Assembly: GCA_002245135.1 (NCBI GenBank)
Contig: NGBS01001161.1
Location: 186,001-250,000 of the forward strand
Length of the DNA stretch: 64,000 bases
Source: Proteromonas lacertae
Lineage: Eukaryota; Sar; Bigyra; Opalinata; Proteromonadidae
Direction: 5' to 3'
Position 1 is the stretch's first letter. The number at the start of each line of letters is the position of its first letter. Of the stretch, positions 35,657 to 48,505 are shown in pieces. The notes beneath the pieces are model-generated. The model worked only from the letters and a program-made list of their open reading frames with translations, made no database searches and was not told the DNA's origin. A program made the position numbers and the translations under genes.

Positions 35657-35741
35657 ATCAAACATTTGCATTTTTCTTATTTTATGTGTATGTTGAATAA
35701 ATAAACAAAAAATTAAAACATAACGACAAGACACAAACGTA

Positions 35742-37354
35742 TTAAGTTTTTCTAACATCATTGCTGTGATATACTTTTACTCCAGTAAATTCTTCAATTA
35801 AGTAATGTGCTATTCTAGACTGCATTATTTTCACATGAGATCTTTTTGCAGTAATCATCATATTCTTTGGTATTTTTACATCTAATGCTAAAATTGTAGA
35901 ATTTGTTTGTAAAGCGTAAGTAATATCACTTGTTCTAACTTCACCAATTCCAGCTTTAACAACATTAACATCGCATTTCTGTAAATTATCAACTAATGAA
36001 GCTAATGATGCAGTAGAATCTGCTTTTACAACACATGATTTAATGTTAGATTCCATTCCAGTAACATTCATTTCTTCATTATCATTATTACTGATATTGT
36101 CACCATCTTGTACTTCATTTTCATCATTAATAATTCTTCCATTAAATTCTAATTCTAATAATCTTTGCTCAAGTATTTCATCAACAATACTTTTTGGTCT
36201 ACAGAATAAAGTATCTCCTAATGGAGGAATTGAAGATCTCAATGACTTATCAGGTCTTTTTAGCCCGCCAATATCAATAACATCACCAGGAACAGCATGT
36301 TCAACACTCTTATTATCCATATTAGTTATTTGTTTTATTTTACCTGTTCTATATCCACAAATAAATGTATCATTTAAGTTCAAAGTTCCTCTTCTTATTA
36401 ATACTCTTAGTACAATGCCCATTCCTTTTGAATAGTAACTTTCTAATACTGTTCCTTCAGCTAAACCATTAAAATAGCCAAGAGGTTTTATTCTATATTT
36501 TATCATTTTTTCCACTTCATTTAATAATGGTTTTAATGTAGGTTTTAATAATGCACATATTTCTACAATTGGTGCATTTTTTAAATTGTATTGATATAAT
36601 TGACTTTTAATATACTCTTTCACATTTGGTAAAGCTAAATCCATTTTATTCAAAGCTATAACACAAGGCAATCTATATTCATTTATATATTGAAAAATAT
36701 CTTTAGTTTGATTAGAAACAATCCCTTCATTAGCAGCTATAACAAGAATCACTCCATCAGCCATTGAACTACTATTATCTCTCATTCTAAAGAAATGTGG
36801 GTGCCCTGGTGTATCTAATAATGTAAAGTGGTGAGAATCTTCATCATAATTTACTGCATATATTTTTTGTGTTATTTTCCCAATCTCTTTATCAGCGATT
36901 GAACTGCCTCTTAGTGTATCACAGAGTGTTGTTTTACCATGATCTATTTGTCCCATTACAACAAGAACTGGTCTTCTTGGTTTAAGTGTTGAAATATCAT
37001 CATTTGGTAATGGTTCTTCTTCTGGATCAATTGTTGTGTATTGGATTGGTATATTGTTTTCTTTTGCAAATTTTTCTACTATGTAATATGGTAATATAAT
37101 TTTATGAATGTTTTCAAATTTGTATAGTTTATTCTCTTCATCCTTAAAAATGAAAAATTATGAAAATATACAGTGATATAATAATTTGTATCATCTCTTT
37201 GGCACATTGCTGATGCTACATGATTTGGTTGTAAATATAACATTTTTGAAAAATCTGAAAGTCTAATGTATTTAGGAATAGAAATTGGCTTTTTAATATC
37301 ATATGTAATAGAACGAATTAATGAAAGTCTGGAAAATTGTCTAAAAAAATTCAT
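35742..37354 (-). CDS. mitochondrial translation initiation factor IF2
   Basis: Bacterial-type IF2 GTPase, 527 residues in two exons joined by a 29-nt intron (37171-37143) with an AAG acceptor. The N-terminus MNFFRQFSRLSLIRS looks like a mitochondrial presequence. GTPase motifs: G1 GQIDHGKTT, G2 region GKITQKI, G3 DTPGHPHFFRMR, G4 NKMD. Domains II to IV follow, with SYYSKGMGIVLRVLIRRGTL and late motifs CVVKADSTASLASLVDNL and KVYHSNDVRK. The DHG form of G1 fits bacterial or organellar IF2, not cytosolic eIF5B. Its presence implies an organelle that still translates its own genome. Confidence 0.88.
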
Positions 37355-37435
37355 TATATAATGAGAAAAATGAGAATTAAAAAAATAGAAAGAGGAAGTT
37401 AGCAGATCGTGATCTAACATTATTTTTTTAAAAAT

Positions 37436-38328
37436 ATGTCAACAGAAGAAATAAACAGCACAGTGAAACTACTTAGCAATCACATGGTGAAAGTGAAACT
37501 AGAATATGAAGGTATTTGTTTCATTATCTTATTGATATTGTTAGAACAAATATATGAATTAAAGACTCAAATAAAGTTGCTCCAAAAAGAAAAGGATCAA
37601 TTTTCTGCAAAAGAACAAGAATTATACGATGAAATACAATCTCTAAAATACCAAATTTCAAATCTAAAACACGAATCAACAGTGAAATCAAGAATTGATG
37701 AACGAAACGAATGGAAAGCATTAGTAGATGCGGTAAACGCTGATAGAACCAGATTACAAAATGAAGTTGATTCATTGAGAGTAGAAATAGATAAGAAGGA
37801 CAAAATAATAGCAAGGTTTAGAGCTCAAACTGATCCAGAAATGAGAGTGAATGTATACATCTATCAAAAGTTTATATAGTTGAATAGACAACTCAAGAAA
37901 TTGAAGATGTCACACCTGGAGTGAAAGAAGATTTGACTCAATATGATAATCTAGATAAAGAGCAATTGAAAACAGAGATTTTCACATTAAAAGAAGAAAA
38001 GAAATTGTTAAGACAACAATTAGATGAATTTAGGTTGAAACACATAGATGAAATGGAAGTATAATATAATAATTGCTTATTTTATTATTAATAGAAGCAA
38101 AGACAACAATCATGGGATCAAATAGAAGGATTGAAAGTAAAATTAGATAAAGAGTTGGAAAAGAAGTGGAATTACCAACAGAAAATAAAATATTTGAGAA
38201 ATAAATATGGTGGTACAATATTATCGTTGTTTTCATCACTTTCCCCACATATTATACTCGATGAGCTTGATCCTAGTGTAACTCCTTATTTAAGTAATAA
38301 AGATGATGATAATTTTGTTAGTCTATAG
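37436..38328 (+). CDS. coiled-coil protein of about 265 residues
   Basis: Four exons starting MSTEEINSTVKLL at 37436. Introns are 33, 35 and about 38 nt, with joins YE/EQIYELKTQIKL, RVN/TTQEIEDV and ME/KQRQQSWDQI. Almost the entire protein is heptad-repeat coiled coil rich in Lys, Glu, Gln and Leu. The end is more hydrophobic (ILSLFSSLSPHIILDELDPS). No family is recognised; it could be a cytoskeletal or ciliary component. It starts about 80 bases from the divergent IF2 gene, so the two probably share a promoter region. Confidence 0.6.
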
Positions 38329-38476
38329 TGTTTTTTAACAATTTATGTTAATTTTGTGTTGTTGTTGTTTTTATTATCTAAATACTTTCACTCAAAATAC
38401 TAAATGAAATAATATCAATTGTCATATATATTTAAACATAAATAATAAAAATGCCTTATCCTTATTATATATTGAA

Positions 38477-40091
38477 TTAAATCGGACTAACAGGAACAAC
38501 TGTACCTTCTTCTTTTATACCATTTGGAGATTCTTTATCCGTCTTATCATCATTGATCACTTTATCACTACTATTTTTCTCATCTTTCTTAGTATCTGAA
38601 CCTCTATTTGGTCTTTGAGCATTACTCAATTCATCTTCCCATACTTGAGCAACTCTTTTACCTCTCTCTAATTTAACAAATAACAAGATAAACAATCCAA
38701 TTGGAAAAGTTCCACAGAAGATACAAGCAGCAGTTCTTCCATCTGTAGCATCAGATATTGGTCCATAAACAGTAGAAATAATAGAAGCTAAATTAACAAA
38801 CATTTCCCATAAACTAAATATTTCACCAGATAGATCTTTGGGTGATAACAATGTCAACATTGATCTAGAACATGATTGGGATGGTCCCATAGCTACTCCA
38901 ACAATAGGGCAAATACAAATAAAGAAAGTTTTTACATTCCCAATTTAATGCTTCACATAATTCTATAGCAGAAACAGCTAATATTAAACCAACTGTCCAT
39001 ATCACTAAAGTTATAATAATAACAATCTTTGGACCTAAATAATTCTCAATATAACCAAACAATACACAACCTACAGCTGCAGTTATTTGAATAATGACAA
39101 ACATTGTCGCAATTTGTCCTGATGATAAGTCAATTGTATCACTTGCATAAATGGACATAAAACTGACAATGCCTTGAACGCCAATCATATAGATTAAGAA
39201 AGCTAAAAAGAATAATCTCAAATCTTGTTTCCTCATTACAACTTTCAATGTATTCCATAACTGCTTAAATGTATCTTTTAAATCTTCCCATACCTTTGTA
39301 ATTAATTTTGTATTTTTCAATTCAACGGAATCATAGATGGTTATTGTGTTTTTGGATGGAACTTTCCATAAACCATATATAACTGGAATACCAGATATTA
39401 AACAGAATAAACCACAGAGTAACATTGATAGAGATACACTATCAGCATAACCAGCATCACCTTCACTTTTCATTACCCCAAATGTTAATATTCCCAAGCC
39501 GATTGTTCCACCAACATATCCAATTCCCCAACCTATACCACTTACAAAGCCTGAATATTTTCTATCTGTTACACAATCTGGTAGGAACATAGCACATACT
39601 CCTTCATTGGTATTATAAGCTATACGACCTAAAATTAACAACACTAAGGCCAACACTGTATGATTATGTTCTGAATACGGTCGTACGAAGAATAACAAAG
39701 CTGAAAATATTGAATACCCCACTATATTTGCTCCTACCCATGCTAATTTATGACCTTTTAAATCAATTATTGAACCAATAACAGGTGTAACTAGTATTGA
39801 AAATATTGTAGGTACAATATTTGCAACAGACCATAGAGAGGCAGCTACACCTGATTTTGCAACATAATCGACAAAATATGGTGCATAAATAGCAGATACA
39901 ATAACTGTGATATAAATTGAATTGGAAAAATCATTAAAAGACCATCCCAAAGTTTCTCGCCACTTCACTTTGTGATACCATTTATCTTTAGATGTATTCT
40001 CTGGGGATTCTATTTCTATTGACATAGGTGCGACTTTTGTCACGCTTTTATTTTCTTTCAGTTCTACAGTGCTAGGTTGGCTTTCGGACAT
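38477..40091 (-). CDS. Atg22/UMF1-like major facilitator transporter
   Basis: Twelve-helix major facilitator of the Atg22 (vacuolar amino-acid effluxer)/UMF1 family. The N-terminal cytosolic tail leads to WSFNDFSNSIYITVI (family WxxYDFANSxY motif), VTPVIGSIIDLKGHK and FLPDCVTDRKYSGFVSGIGW, then a loop and helices 7-12 with MGPSQSCSRSMLTLLSP (family GxxQALSRSLF). Between ELCEALNWECKN and FFICICPIVGVAMGPSQS the frame must shift by +1 near 38925-38945. As an alternative, a 43-nt GT-AG intron keeps frame but removes most of one helix. The C-terminus is hydrophilic and charged. Likely located in the vacuole or lysosome membrane. Confidence 0.83.
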
Positions 40092-40257
40092 CTAAATCTG
40101 AATGATTCAAAGATGGTAAAACGAACATAAAAGCTTGGTTTGTGCTTATCTTGATTGTTTTTTAATTCCCTCCTTTATAAAAGAACATTTATTTATTATT
40201 ACTTTTTTCAAATTGGTTTGGAAAATCATATTAATATTAGAAAATATACAAAATGGT

Positions 40258-41350
40258 TTAAAGTAAAATTTGTACAAAATTATGATTAAAAATGATTATA
40301 CGACCAGGTGTTATTGCTGTTATAATGCCAGACCATCCCTAAATATAATAAAAATACATTGTAAATACATATGCGCCAAAAATATCACCTTGTTTCAAAA
40401 TTGTGTGTTCTTCATTGCTGATTTCAAATTCACCTTGGTCAATGATATAAGAAATATTCTCTGTATTTGTGTCATCACCAAATACCACTTCATTCGTTAG
40501 AACATCTTTCTATTTTCAATAAATTACACAATAAAAAACTATACAATTTCAATACTATCTAATAATCTAATTTTCTGAGTATCTGTTAGATTGTCAAGGT
40601 CATTGAATTTGTTTAAATATTTTAAATACTGTTTCTCCTTCTTTTGTATCTCATCATAGATTATTCTTTGAAATACGGGTCTTGTGATTGTCCAAGCAGA
40701 TAATTTTTCTTTTGCTTGAATAGAAAAACTGCTTACACTGTAGTGAAATAGAAACAATTCTCCAAATGCATCATCTGCTCCATAAGTTGCTATTTCTTTA
40801 TTATTTTCTATTTTTACACATGTACCTTGTAACATTATATAGAATGAACTACATGGTAATCCTTGTTGAATGATCATTTCACCAGAATCTATTACTTTCT
40901 CTTCCATTACCTTTGAAAGTGATACTAATGTTTCATTACCTAGATTTGCTAATATTGGAATTTTTTTCATTATTTCTTGGATTCTTTCCTCCTCTTCTAT
41001 TGTTTTATAAACATCAGCAACATCAACTTCTCGAATAGAAGAAGATGAAACGGCTGACTGTCTTCCATATGACTCCTTTTCTTTTATTTTACTCATTTCT
41101 TCTTCAGAGATCTCATATTTTTCTAATGGTCTATTTTTTATTCATATTATTTTCTAAAATATATACTCTGCACATTCTATTTTACTTTCATCTCCATATT
41201 CTTTAATCTTTTCTGCGACAAACTTTAAAGGATCTTCAGGTTGTTCAACTGCAACAGATTTTAAGGCGTACTTCACAGCTTTCTGAACTAAACAATATAA
41301 TGTGATGGATACATACGTCTTTCATCCACAGCATCAAGAACAGCGTCCAT
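40258..41350 (-). CDS. PKA regulatory-subunit-like protein with degenerate cAMP sites
   Basis: About 320 residues, five exons. The N-terminus carries a RIIa/Dpy-30-type dimerisation segment (LQKAVKYALKSVAVEQPEDP then LKFVAEKIKEYG). A possible inhibitor site GRQSAV follows, then two cyclic-nucleotide-binding folds. Domain A has FGELFLFHYSVSSFSI where the phosphate-binding cassette normally reads FGELALxxxxPRAAT; the cAMP-contacting Arg is Ser. Domain B (GDIFGAYGWSGIITAITPG) lacks most of the cassette. Known biology: RIIa domains bind A-kinase anchors or radial-spoke-like proteins. Inference: it may dimerise and anchor without cAMP control, perhaps in the flagellum. Confidence 0.75.
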
Positions 41351-41428
41351 TTTATTTTTGAAACAGAAAAGTTCAAACCTCAAGTTCGAAAGAAAAACGT
41401 TTTGATTTTTATCAAATCAATAATCTGA

Positions 41429-44400
41429 TTGATGGATGGATGTATTTCACCATATTCAACATCAACGGTCGCTAGAGGCGATTCGAGAGAGAATGAAAGA
41501 GATATATTAGCAAAATATAAAGACGGATCTGGAATTATAACTCAACGACATACAATAAATGAAGTAAGCGATTTAAAACAAAGAGCAATAATGTATAAAC
41601 AAATACTGGAAGTTAAAAGCGATTATCAGAAAAAATGTCTGGCATTTGAAAATCAGAAAGAAAAAGCTGATTTAGAATATGGCAGACAGAAAGATATGGA
41701 AAATGAACTTGCTCAAAATGAAGAAACACTACAACAAATAGAATCTGGTGAAATTGTTGTTTTACCTAGAGAACAATGGAAAATAGAAAAGAAAATAGAA
41801 TATTTAAGGAAACAAATACCAGTGCAACATGCACTAGCAGAAAAAGAGAAAGAATTACGAGTTGTAGCATCTCAAGCTAGAGATATGTCTGAATTAGCAT
41901 ATCACAAACTGAAAGATGATGAAATAGCAATAGAACAATCAATAGCCCAAGAGAACGCAGAAAAAGAAATAATAGCAGCAGCAAGAATGAAGAAAAAAGA
42001 AATAATAGAAAATACAAGAGAAAGAAAATATGAGCAGTATATAGATAATGAAAGGCAAGAAGAAGAATTCCATGAAACTCAAGCCCAAAAACAAAAACGA
42101 ATAGCTTTAGAAGGAATGAAATTAGCTAAAGAAAGACTTAGAGATTATAAACAGGAACAATTACCATACATAAATACATTAAAACAAGCTGAAGATGAAT
42201 ATACTGAATTAAGAACATTACAAAAACAGTCATTAGATGCGAATGTAGAAAGAATTACTAATAGAATAAAAGGTAAAAACGAAAAGAACAGAATTGCTGA
42301 AGAAGAAAGGAAGAAGAAAGAAAAAGAAGAATTTAATGATTTACTGTCGAATGGTAAGAATCCATATTATGTGTTTAGAAAAGAAAAATTAGATAAAGAA
42401 AAACAGCAAAAAATAGAAAATTTAGAAAAGAGGATAGAAGATTCAAAAGTAAAAATAAAAGAAAGAGTAGTATATGAAGATTCTCTAGACATGAAAGCAA
42501 AGAAAATAGAAATAAAGAATAAAGAATATGAAGATAGATTTAGAAGAGAATTAGGTAGAAAAGCTCAAGAAGAACATCGAGATGAGATTATGAAGAGTAT
42601 TACAATAAATCAAAGTATATTAGCCACTGAAGATGGTTCACCATTTTACCCATCTGAAAAGACGCAGTTTAAACCAGGTGGTTTTGGTACAGGTAGGACT
42701 GCTTTATTAAGACCAGATATTGTTGATAAAATAGCATCTAAACCTGTAAATAAGAATGTACAACCTGCTGATATATTTGTTAATACTGTATTTATTATTA
42801 TTATTATTATTATTATAGAATTTAAGAAGTAAAGATTTTTCTAAACAGCCATCAAGAGCAACATCTAGTGAAAGTGCATATCGAGATATAAAACTAGGAG
42901 AAATGCCAGGAACAACAGAATTAGAAACTATCAAATCACCAGAGAAAAAAGGATTTAAACTACGAGAATTAAGTAAATATGAACAGAATATGATGAAAAA
43001 AGCATTAGATCGACATAAAGCTGGTTTTACTAAACCACAAGTTGTCTGTGGAAGAGAATTTAAAGGTCAAGCTTTTATTCCCAAACCTGCAACTGTTGAA
43101 TTTAAAGATTTTGAAGTTGGCGTTGATATGGTAACTACTTTTATATTAACAAATGTGTCTTATAGTCAAACATATTTCAAAATGTTACCTATTGTTGATG
43201 AATATATAAATTATTTTGAAATTGAATATAATAAACCAGGAAGAATGTCTGCTGGTACTTCTTGTTTAATAAAAATTAGATTTATGCCTAAAGTAAATGA
43301 AGATATTTATACTGAAATACCATTTCTAGCTGATACTGGTCCATTTGCTGTTCCTTTAATATGTTTAACTAAAAAAGCGACAATGTCTATTAGTTCTGAT
43401 CATATTGATTTCAAACCAGTAGTATTAGGTGAATATGGTTTATATAATTTAAAAATAACAAATGATGGTGCTTTAGATACACATTATACATTAGTTACAC
43501 AAAATCCTGAAGAAATTGACAATCAAATATTTGAATATCCAATGGAAGGTGATGTCTTGAAACATTCAACAAAAACAATTACATTTAAATTCACACCAAA
43601 TCAACCAGAATCATATGAAAGAGATATGAAATTGGAATTTAATAATACTGAACCATTTGACTTAACAATGACTGCTGAATGTGTAAAAGTGCCTATTTAT
43701 TTAGAAAATCCAGTTTTAGACTTCTTATGTATTCCAGCTGATAAAACATACAGAATTGGATTATTTATAAGGAATAGAGGTAATATAACAATGAAAGTGA
43801 ATATTAAAATACCAAAAGAATTGAAAGATTATGTTTCAGTCAATCCTGATACAGTGTATGTACAAGGCAAAGATATAAAAGCAGATAAAGAAGGTAGATC
43901 TGAAGTAAGAATAAAATTTGAACCAACATTGGATTTAATATATAAATTCCCATATTATGTTCAAGACGATGTATTAGAATATCCAATACAATTAGATATA
44001 CCAGACCAAACTGAACCAGTAATATTCAAAATAAAAGCACAAATAACCAACAGTGATATAGAAATTAATCCTAATCCTTTATCATTTGGTAGAGTGTATA
44101 CTAACCAATCAAGTGTAATAAAAATAACAATGAAGAATCATTCAGCATTAGCACAAAGATTTGGATTTGTACATTTACCACAGGAAGTTATGATTAGACC
44201 AAATTATGGTTTTGGTACAATATTACCATTTGAAAGTCTAGAAAGAGAGATTGTTTTTTCACCTTCATCTGATATACTATATGAATATAAATTAGAATGT
44301 TGTACTGATTTTAATAGAAGGTTTTATATTCCAATGACAGCTCAAGGTGTTATATCACCATTTTCATTGTCGCATACAATTGTTCATTTCCCACCAACTG

Positions 44401-46424
44401 CCAAAGGTGATGTTAGTCAGACTACTATTACAATAAAGAATAAATCAAAGAAAGAAATGGATTTTGAATTTAATGTTCCAGTTCCTGAAATTTCACAAAT
44501 TATATTTGTTCCAGCTATAGGTACAATTCAACCTGGTAATTCACAGAATATATTAATAAACTTCAAACCAACAGAAGATGGTTTACATCCACCACCACCT
44601 CCTCCACCTGAACCAGAACCAGTAGAACCAGAAGAAGAAGAAGAGGATAGCAAAAAAGGCAAAAAGGGTAAAAAACCAGCTGCTAAAAAGCCACCAGCAA
44701 AGAAACCATCACCCAGATCATCTAAAAAGAAGAATGGTAAGAAAGGATCACCAGAACCAATAGAAGAACCACCAGAGCCAGTAGAACCAGAAAAACCAGT
44801 AGAACCAGAAACACCAAAACCACCAGAAAGACCTAAAATAGATGATAAAGTAGGATATATTCAATATTCAGAAGATATTGATGAAAATGAACCATGGAGT
44901 AGACATGCTTATTGGAGAGTCCCATTATTTATGAAAGAACATGATAGTGATAATATAAAAGAATATGAACCATTAGGTGTGAAAGTATATACAACAACAG
45001 TACAAAAGACATTAACATGCGATTTAGAAGTAATTGATTTTGGTAAGAAAGCTGCTGGTTGTGAAAGTACAAAGATAATTACCTTGGTTAATACAGATGA
45101 AGAACATGATTTACAATTAGAAATAGTTCCATTAAATACAATGGGTAGTTTTAGTGTATTAAATCCAGTAGAATCAATACCAGCAGATGGTAAAATATAT
45201 ATAACAGTATGTTTTAAACCATTACAACATTTAATTTATAAAGAAACTTTAACAATAAAATCTCTACGAGGAAATGTAAATATTAAACTAACAGGTGAAG
45301 GAATAAGTCCTTCTTTAGAAATCATACCAAACGATCCAATTATTAATATGGGAGTAACACAACATGGTAATACATCTACTAAGACAATTACATTAAAGAA
45401 TGTATCACTTTTCCCATTAACATTTACAGTAAAACCATTAACTTCACAAGATACAAATTATACAACATTACCTGTATATGGTTGTATTCCAATGGAAGGT
45501 ATTATTTTACCAGAACAAAGTGATACAATTACATTTTTCTTTACTGCTGATCATTCAAAGAATATTCCTTATAAAATGAAATATTTAATTGATGTTCCAA
45601 ATCAAACAGAACCTCATGTTGTTGAATTGATAGGTAGATGTTATGACACACCATTATATATTTATTCACCTGATTCCGAAGCTATTATTCCACATGGTAA
45701 AGAAGGTATTGAATATTTATTAGATATTCCATCATGGATTCCGATGGTAAAAGATGAAGAGAATAGTAATCCACTGTTACCAAATACAACAGAAGAAGAA
45801 GAAGAACCACCACAAGTTAATTTAAATTCGAGAGATACATCAATATATTTACATGCTGTTAGAATTGTATTTCCTAAAGATAAACCTGATGCAAAAATAC
45901 CAATTTATTTAGGTGGAGTTCAACCACATATTCCAATATCAAAAGATGCTGGTTTAGCAGCTGATGGAGTTGTTGATCCAAAGAGTGCAGCTGCTGCAGC
46001 TGCAGGAGGTAAAGGTGCAAAAGGAGCAAAAGCTAAACCACCACCTAAAGCAAAACCAGCTGCATCAAAAGCAGCAAAAGGTAAATCAAAGAAAGGAGGA
46101 GCAACTACAGCAGCAAGTGAAGAACCTATTGAATTTAATATTATTCCTGTTTGCACAACAGGTGGTGTTGGTACTTATGATATAAATGTTCCTGCACAAT
46201 GTCCATTTAACTTAACTAATCCTAGAGGTAATTTAACAAGTACACAGGAAGTAGTAATAGAAGTAACACAAAATCATGCAATCTTCAAAAATGATGATAG
46301 TGAAAAAGATATTGGCTTGTCGATTGGTAAGTGGATTACTACAGAATTAGTTTGTGAAATGAAATCTGGTAATGATAGTTTTTCAGTTCCTATAATATTA
46401 AAAGGATTTTTTAATACCATTTAA
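41429..46424 (+). CDS. CFAP74: CFAP74, central-apparatus ciliary protein
   Basis: About 1,650 residues in two exons joined by a TTA-repeat intron near 42789-42819. The N-terminal third is a long coiled coil (for example YKQEQLPYINTLKQAEDEYT). The rest is a series of ASH/MSP-type immunoglobulin-like domains (VEFKDFEVGVDMVTTFILTN, PLSFGRVYTNQSSVIKITMK, CDLEVIDFGKKAAGCESTKI, PIINMGVTQHGNTSTKTITL). This is the plan of CFAP74, a C1d projection protein of the axonemal central pair. Two lineage-specific inserts stand out: a Pro/Glu/Lys tract near 44590-44840 and an Ala/Lys/Pro tract near 45985-46110. The inserts may be linkers. Confidence 0.82.
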
Positions 46425-46551
46425 ATTATTTTTTGTATTTTGTGTATGATTTTTGGTTTTTTATAGAAAATACAGAGTAATACACTTCATTAAATACATA
46501 GAAATACATTTTGCATTTCTATTGTGGTAATATTCGTTTTTTTGAAGCAAT

Positions 46552-47261
46552 ATGGTTAAATTAGGACAATTAAGAAATTGTATTTATCATCTCTATATCT
46601 TATCTATTGATCTATGTAGTTTTTGTTTTTCTATACTTCATTCTTTGCTAATTATCTAATTACAATATATATTCCTATTTTAAATCCATTTTTAATTTAA
46701 ATAATAGATCGTCGTACTTACAAGACACCACGTCGTCCATACGAAAAAGAAAGATTAGATCAAGAACTTAGACTTTGTGGTGAATATGGTTTAAGATGTA
46801 AAAGAGAAATCTGGAGAGTTCAACTTGTATTAGCTAAAATCAGAAAGGTAGCAAGAGAACTTTTAACTCTTGAAGAAAATGATACCAGAAGATTGTTTGA
46901 AGGTTCTACTTTAATCAGAAGATTGACACGTCTCGGTTTATTAGCTGATGATGAAAGAAAGTTGGATTATGTTTTGCAATTATCAACCCAAAGATTGTTA
47001 GATAGAAGATTACAAACTAAAGTATTCAGATCTGGTTTAGCTAAATCCATCCATCATGCTCGTGTTTTAATCAGACAAAGACACATCGCTGTAGGAAAGA
47101 ATATGGTTGATATTCCATCATTTATGGTGAAATTAGATTCAGAAAAACACATTAACTTCCAACCAAAATCACCATTCGGTTCATCTGGTAAACATGGTCG
47201 TGTATATGTACACAACATGAAAACAAAAGCCAACCAAAAGAAAGAAGGAGGTGATGAATAA
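46552..47261 (+). CDS. RPS9: 40S ribosomal protein S9 (uS4)
   Basis: Small-subunit protein uS4, 193 residues. Exon 1 46552-46579 (MVKLGQLRN) and exon 2 46708-47261 join to give [20 protein letters not shown]. Conserved [35 protein letters not shown] and the S4 RNA-binding motif ([34 protein letters not shown]) follow, with a basic tail. The single intron is 128 nt, long for this genome and in the same early position as in RPL17. Confidence 0.96.
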
Positions 47262-47461
47262 ATTATGATTTAATTATTTTCTACGATTATTACCACATTC
47301 ATTCATTTGTAGTTGTTTCTTGTGCTTTTTAAGATTATTTTCAAATGAATAGAATAACTTAAATTATGAAAAATACAAAAATTGAAACGGTAAAATTATT
47401 AATCAGTTATTTTTTCTTTTTGAATGATCTTTGAGGAGTGAGTGAATTTATAACACATAGA

Positions 47462-48322
47462 ATGTCTAAGAATAAAGTTAGTAAAAATAGACCTGATGCT
47501 ATTCCTCTAGAAGGTGAATTGGAGCTATATAAGCCATATCCTCTTTTTTTATGTTCTATAACAGTTATTTTAACTATATATAGTGGCTATTGTTGTAGAC
47601 AGTGGTTTAAATATTATGCAATGATAAACAGCACTGATAATGTTTTGAAGTTGTATAAGAATAGAATAGACAAAACACCATATAGTATTTATTTTTATGT
47701 TTATATTTATATAGTTGCAATTCGTTTAGAGTTGCTAAAAAAAGTAACACAAATAGATGATAGACATTTTGAGGTATTTTTTAATAAAATATAATTGTAT
47801 AAATAGCTATCGTATGGATGGAAAGTAAATCTATTCCAAAGTCCTACTAAAGCAGAAAATGATCAATGGATTGCTGCAATTGTAGATTTTTCAAGAAGAT
47901 ATGGTGAATATTTGCGAGATTATATATCATTATCTATGAATGAAATAGAGCCAATGATTCCAGGAAATCTAAATCACAAACATGCATATATTTCAATAGG
48001 AATAGCATCTGCGTTTAGTAATTCATCCTGTAGGCCATATCAAAGTAATAATAACTTACCTTCTACCTCTTCTGGAGGTGGAGCTGGTGGTGTAATTCCT
48101 TTATTAAATTGTATAGAAGATCCAACAGCAGAAACTCCCACAATTAGTAAAAGTAGTAATTCAAGTAGATTACATACACCAAATGTAATAAGTAGTGCAG
48201 AAAGACTCAAAACACCAATAGGAGCTAAAGATAGGTTGATTTGTAGTTGTAATGATTCAATTCATTCTGATTCTTCTAGACAACCTGTACGATCTTCTAC
48301 ACATTATAAGGAAGATATATAA
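47462..48322 (+). CDS. pleckstrin-homology domain protein
   Basis: Starts MSKNKVSKNRPDAIP. A PH domain is spread over several exons: GELELYKPYP, RQWFKYYAMINSTDNVLKLY, KTPYIAIRLELLKKVTQIDD, RHFELSYGWKVNLFQSPTKA, ENDQWIAAIVDF. The last segment has the invariant Trp of the C-terminal helix. The intron 47685-47714 is 30 nt with no in-frame stop, so unspliced RNA also stays open. The intron between KPYP and RQWF is unresolved. A Ser/Thr-rich disordered tail follows. Probably membrane-phosphoinositide or protein binding in the cytosol. Confidence 0.72.
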
Positions 48323-48505
48323 AGTCATGTCGTTAGTTTTTATCTCATTATTTATTAATTTTCTCAAATATGTATTTAAATGTAGTTTTAAGTAATATAT
48401 TTGTGTTTGTTAGATGAAGAGTGTTGTAAAAAAGAAAAAGAATAAAAAAGAATTAGAAACGGATATATATCTTTTTGGAGGTATTTTGTTTTTATCTTTA
48501 TCTCG

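Noticed and set aside
35742-37354. IF2 as cytosolic eIF5B or a bacterial contaminant
   Set aside because: The G1 motif is of the DHG type, there is an intron, and the N-terminus resembles a mitochondrial presequence.
48470-48500. ATATCTTTTTGG upstream of the first CRN/RHS-like gene as another AT-AC intron start
   Set aside because: It lies before the start codon, with no coding frame to test it.
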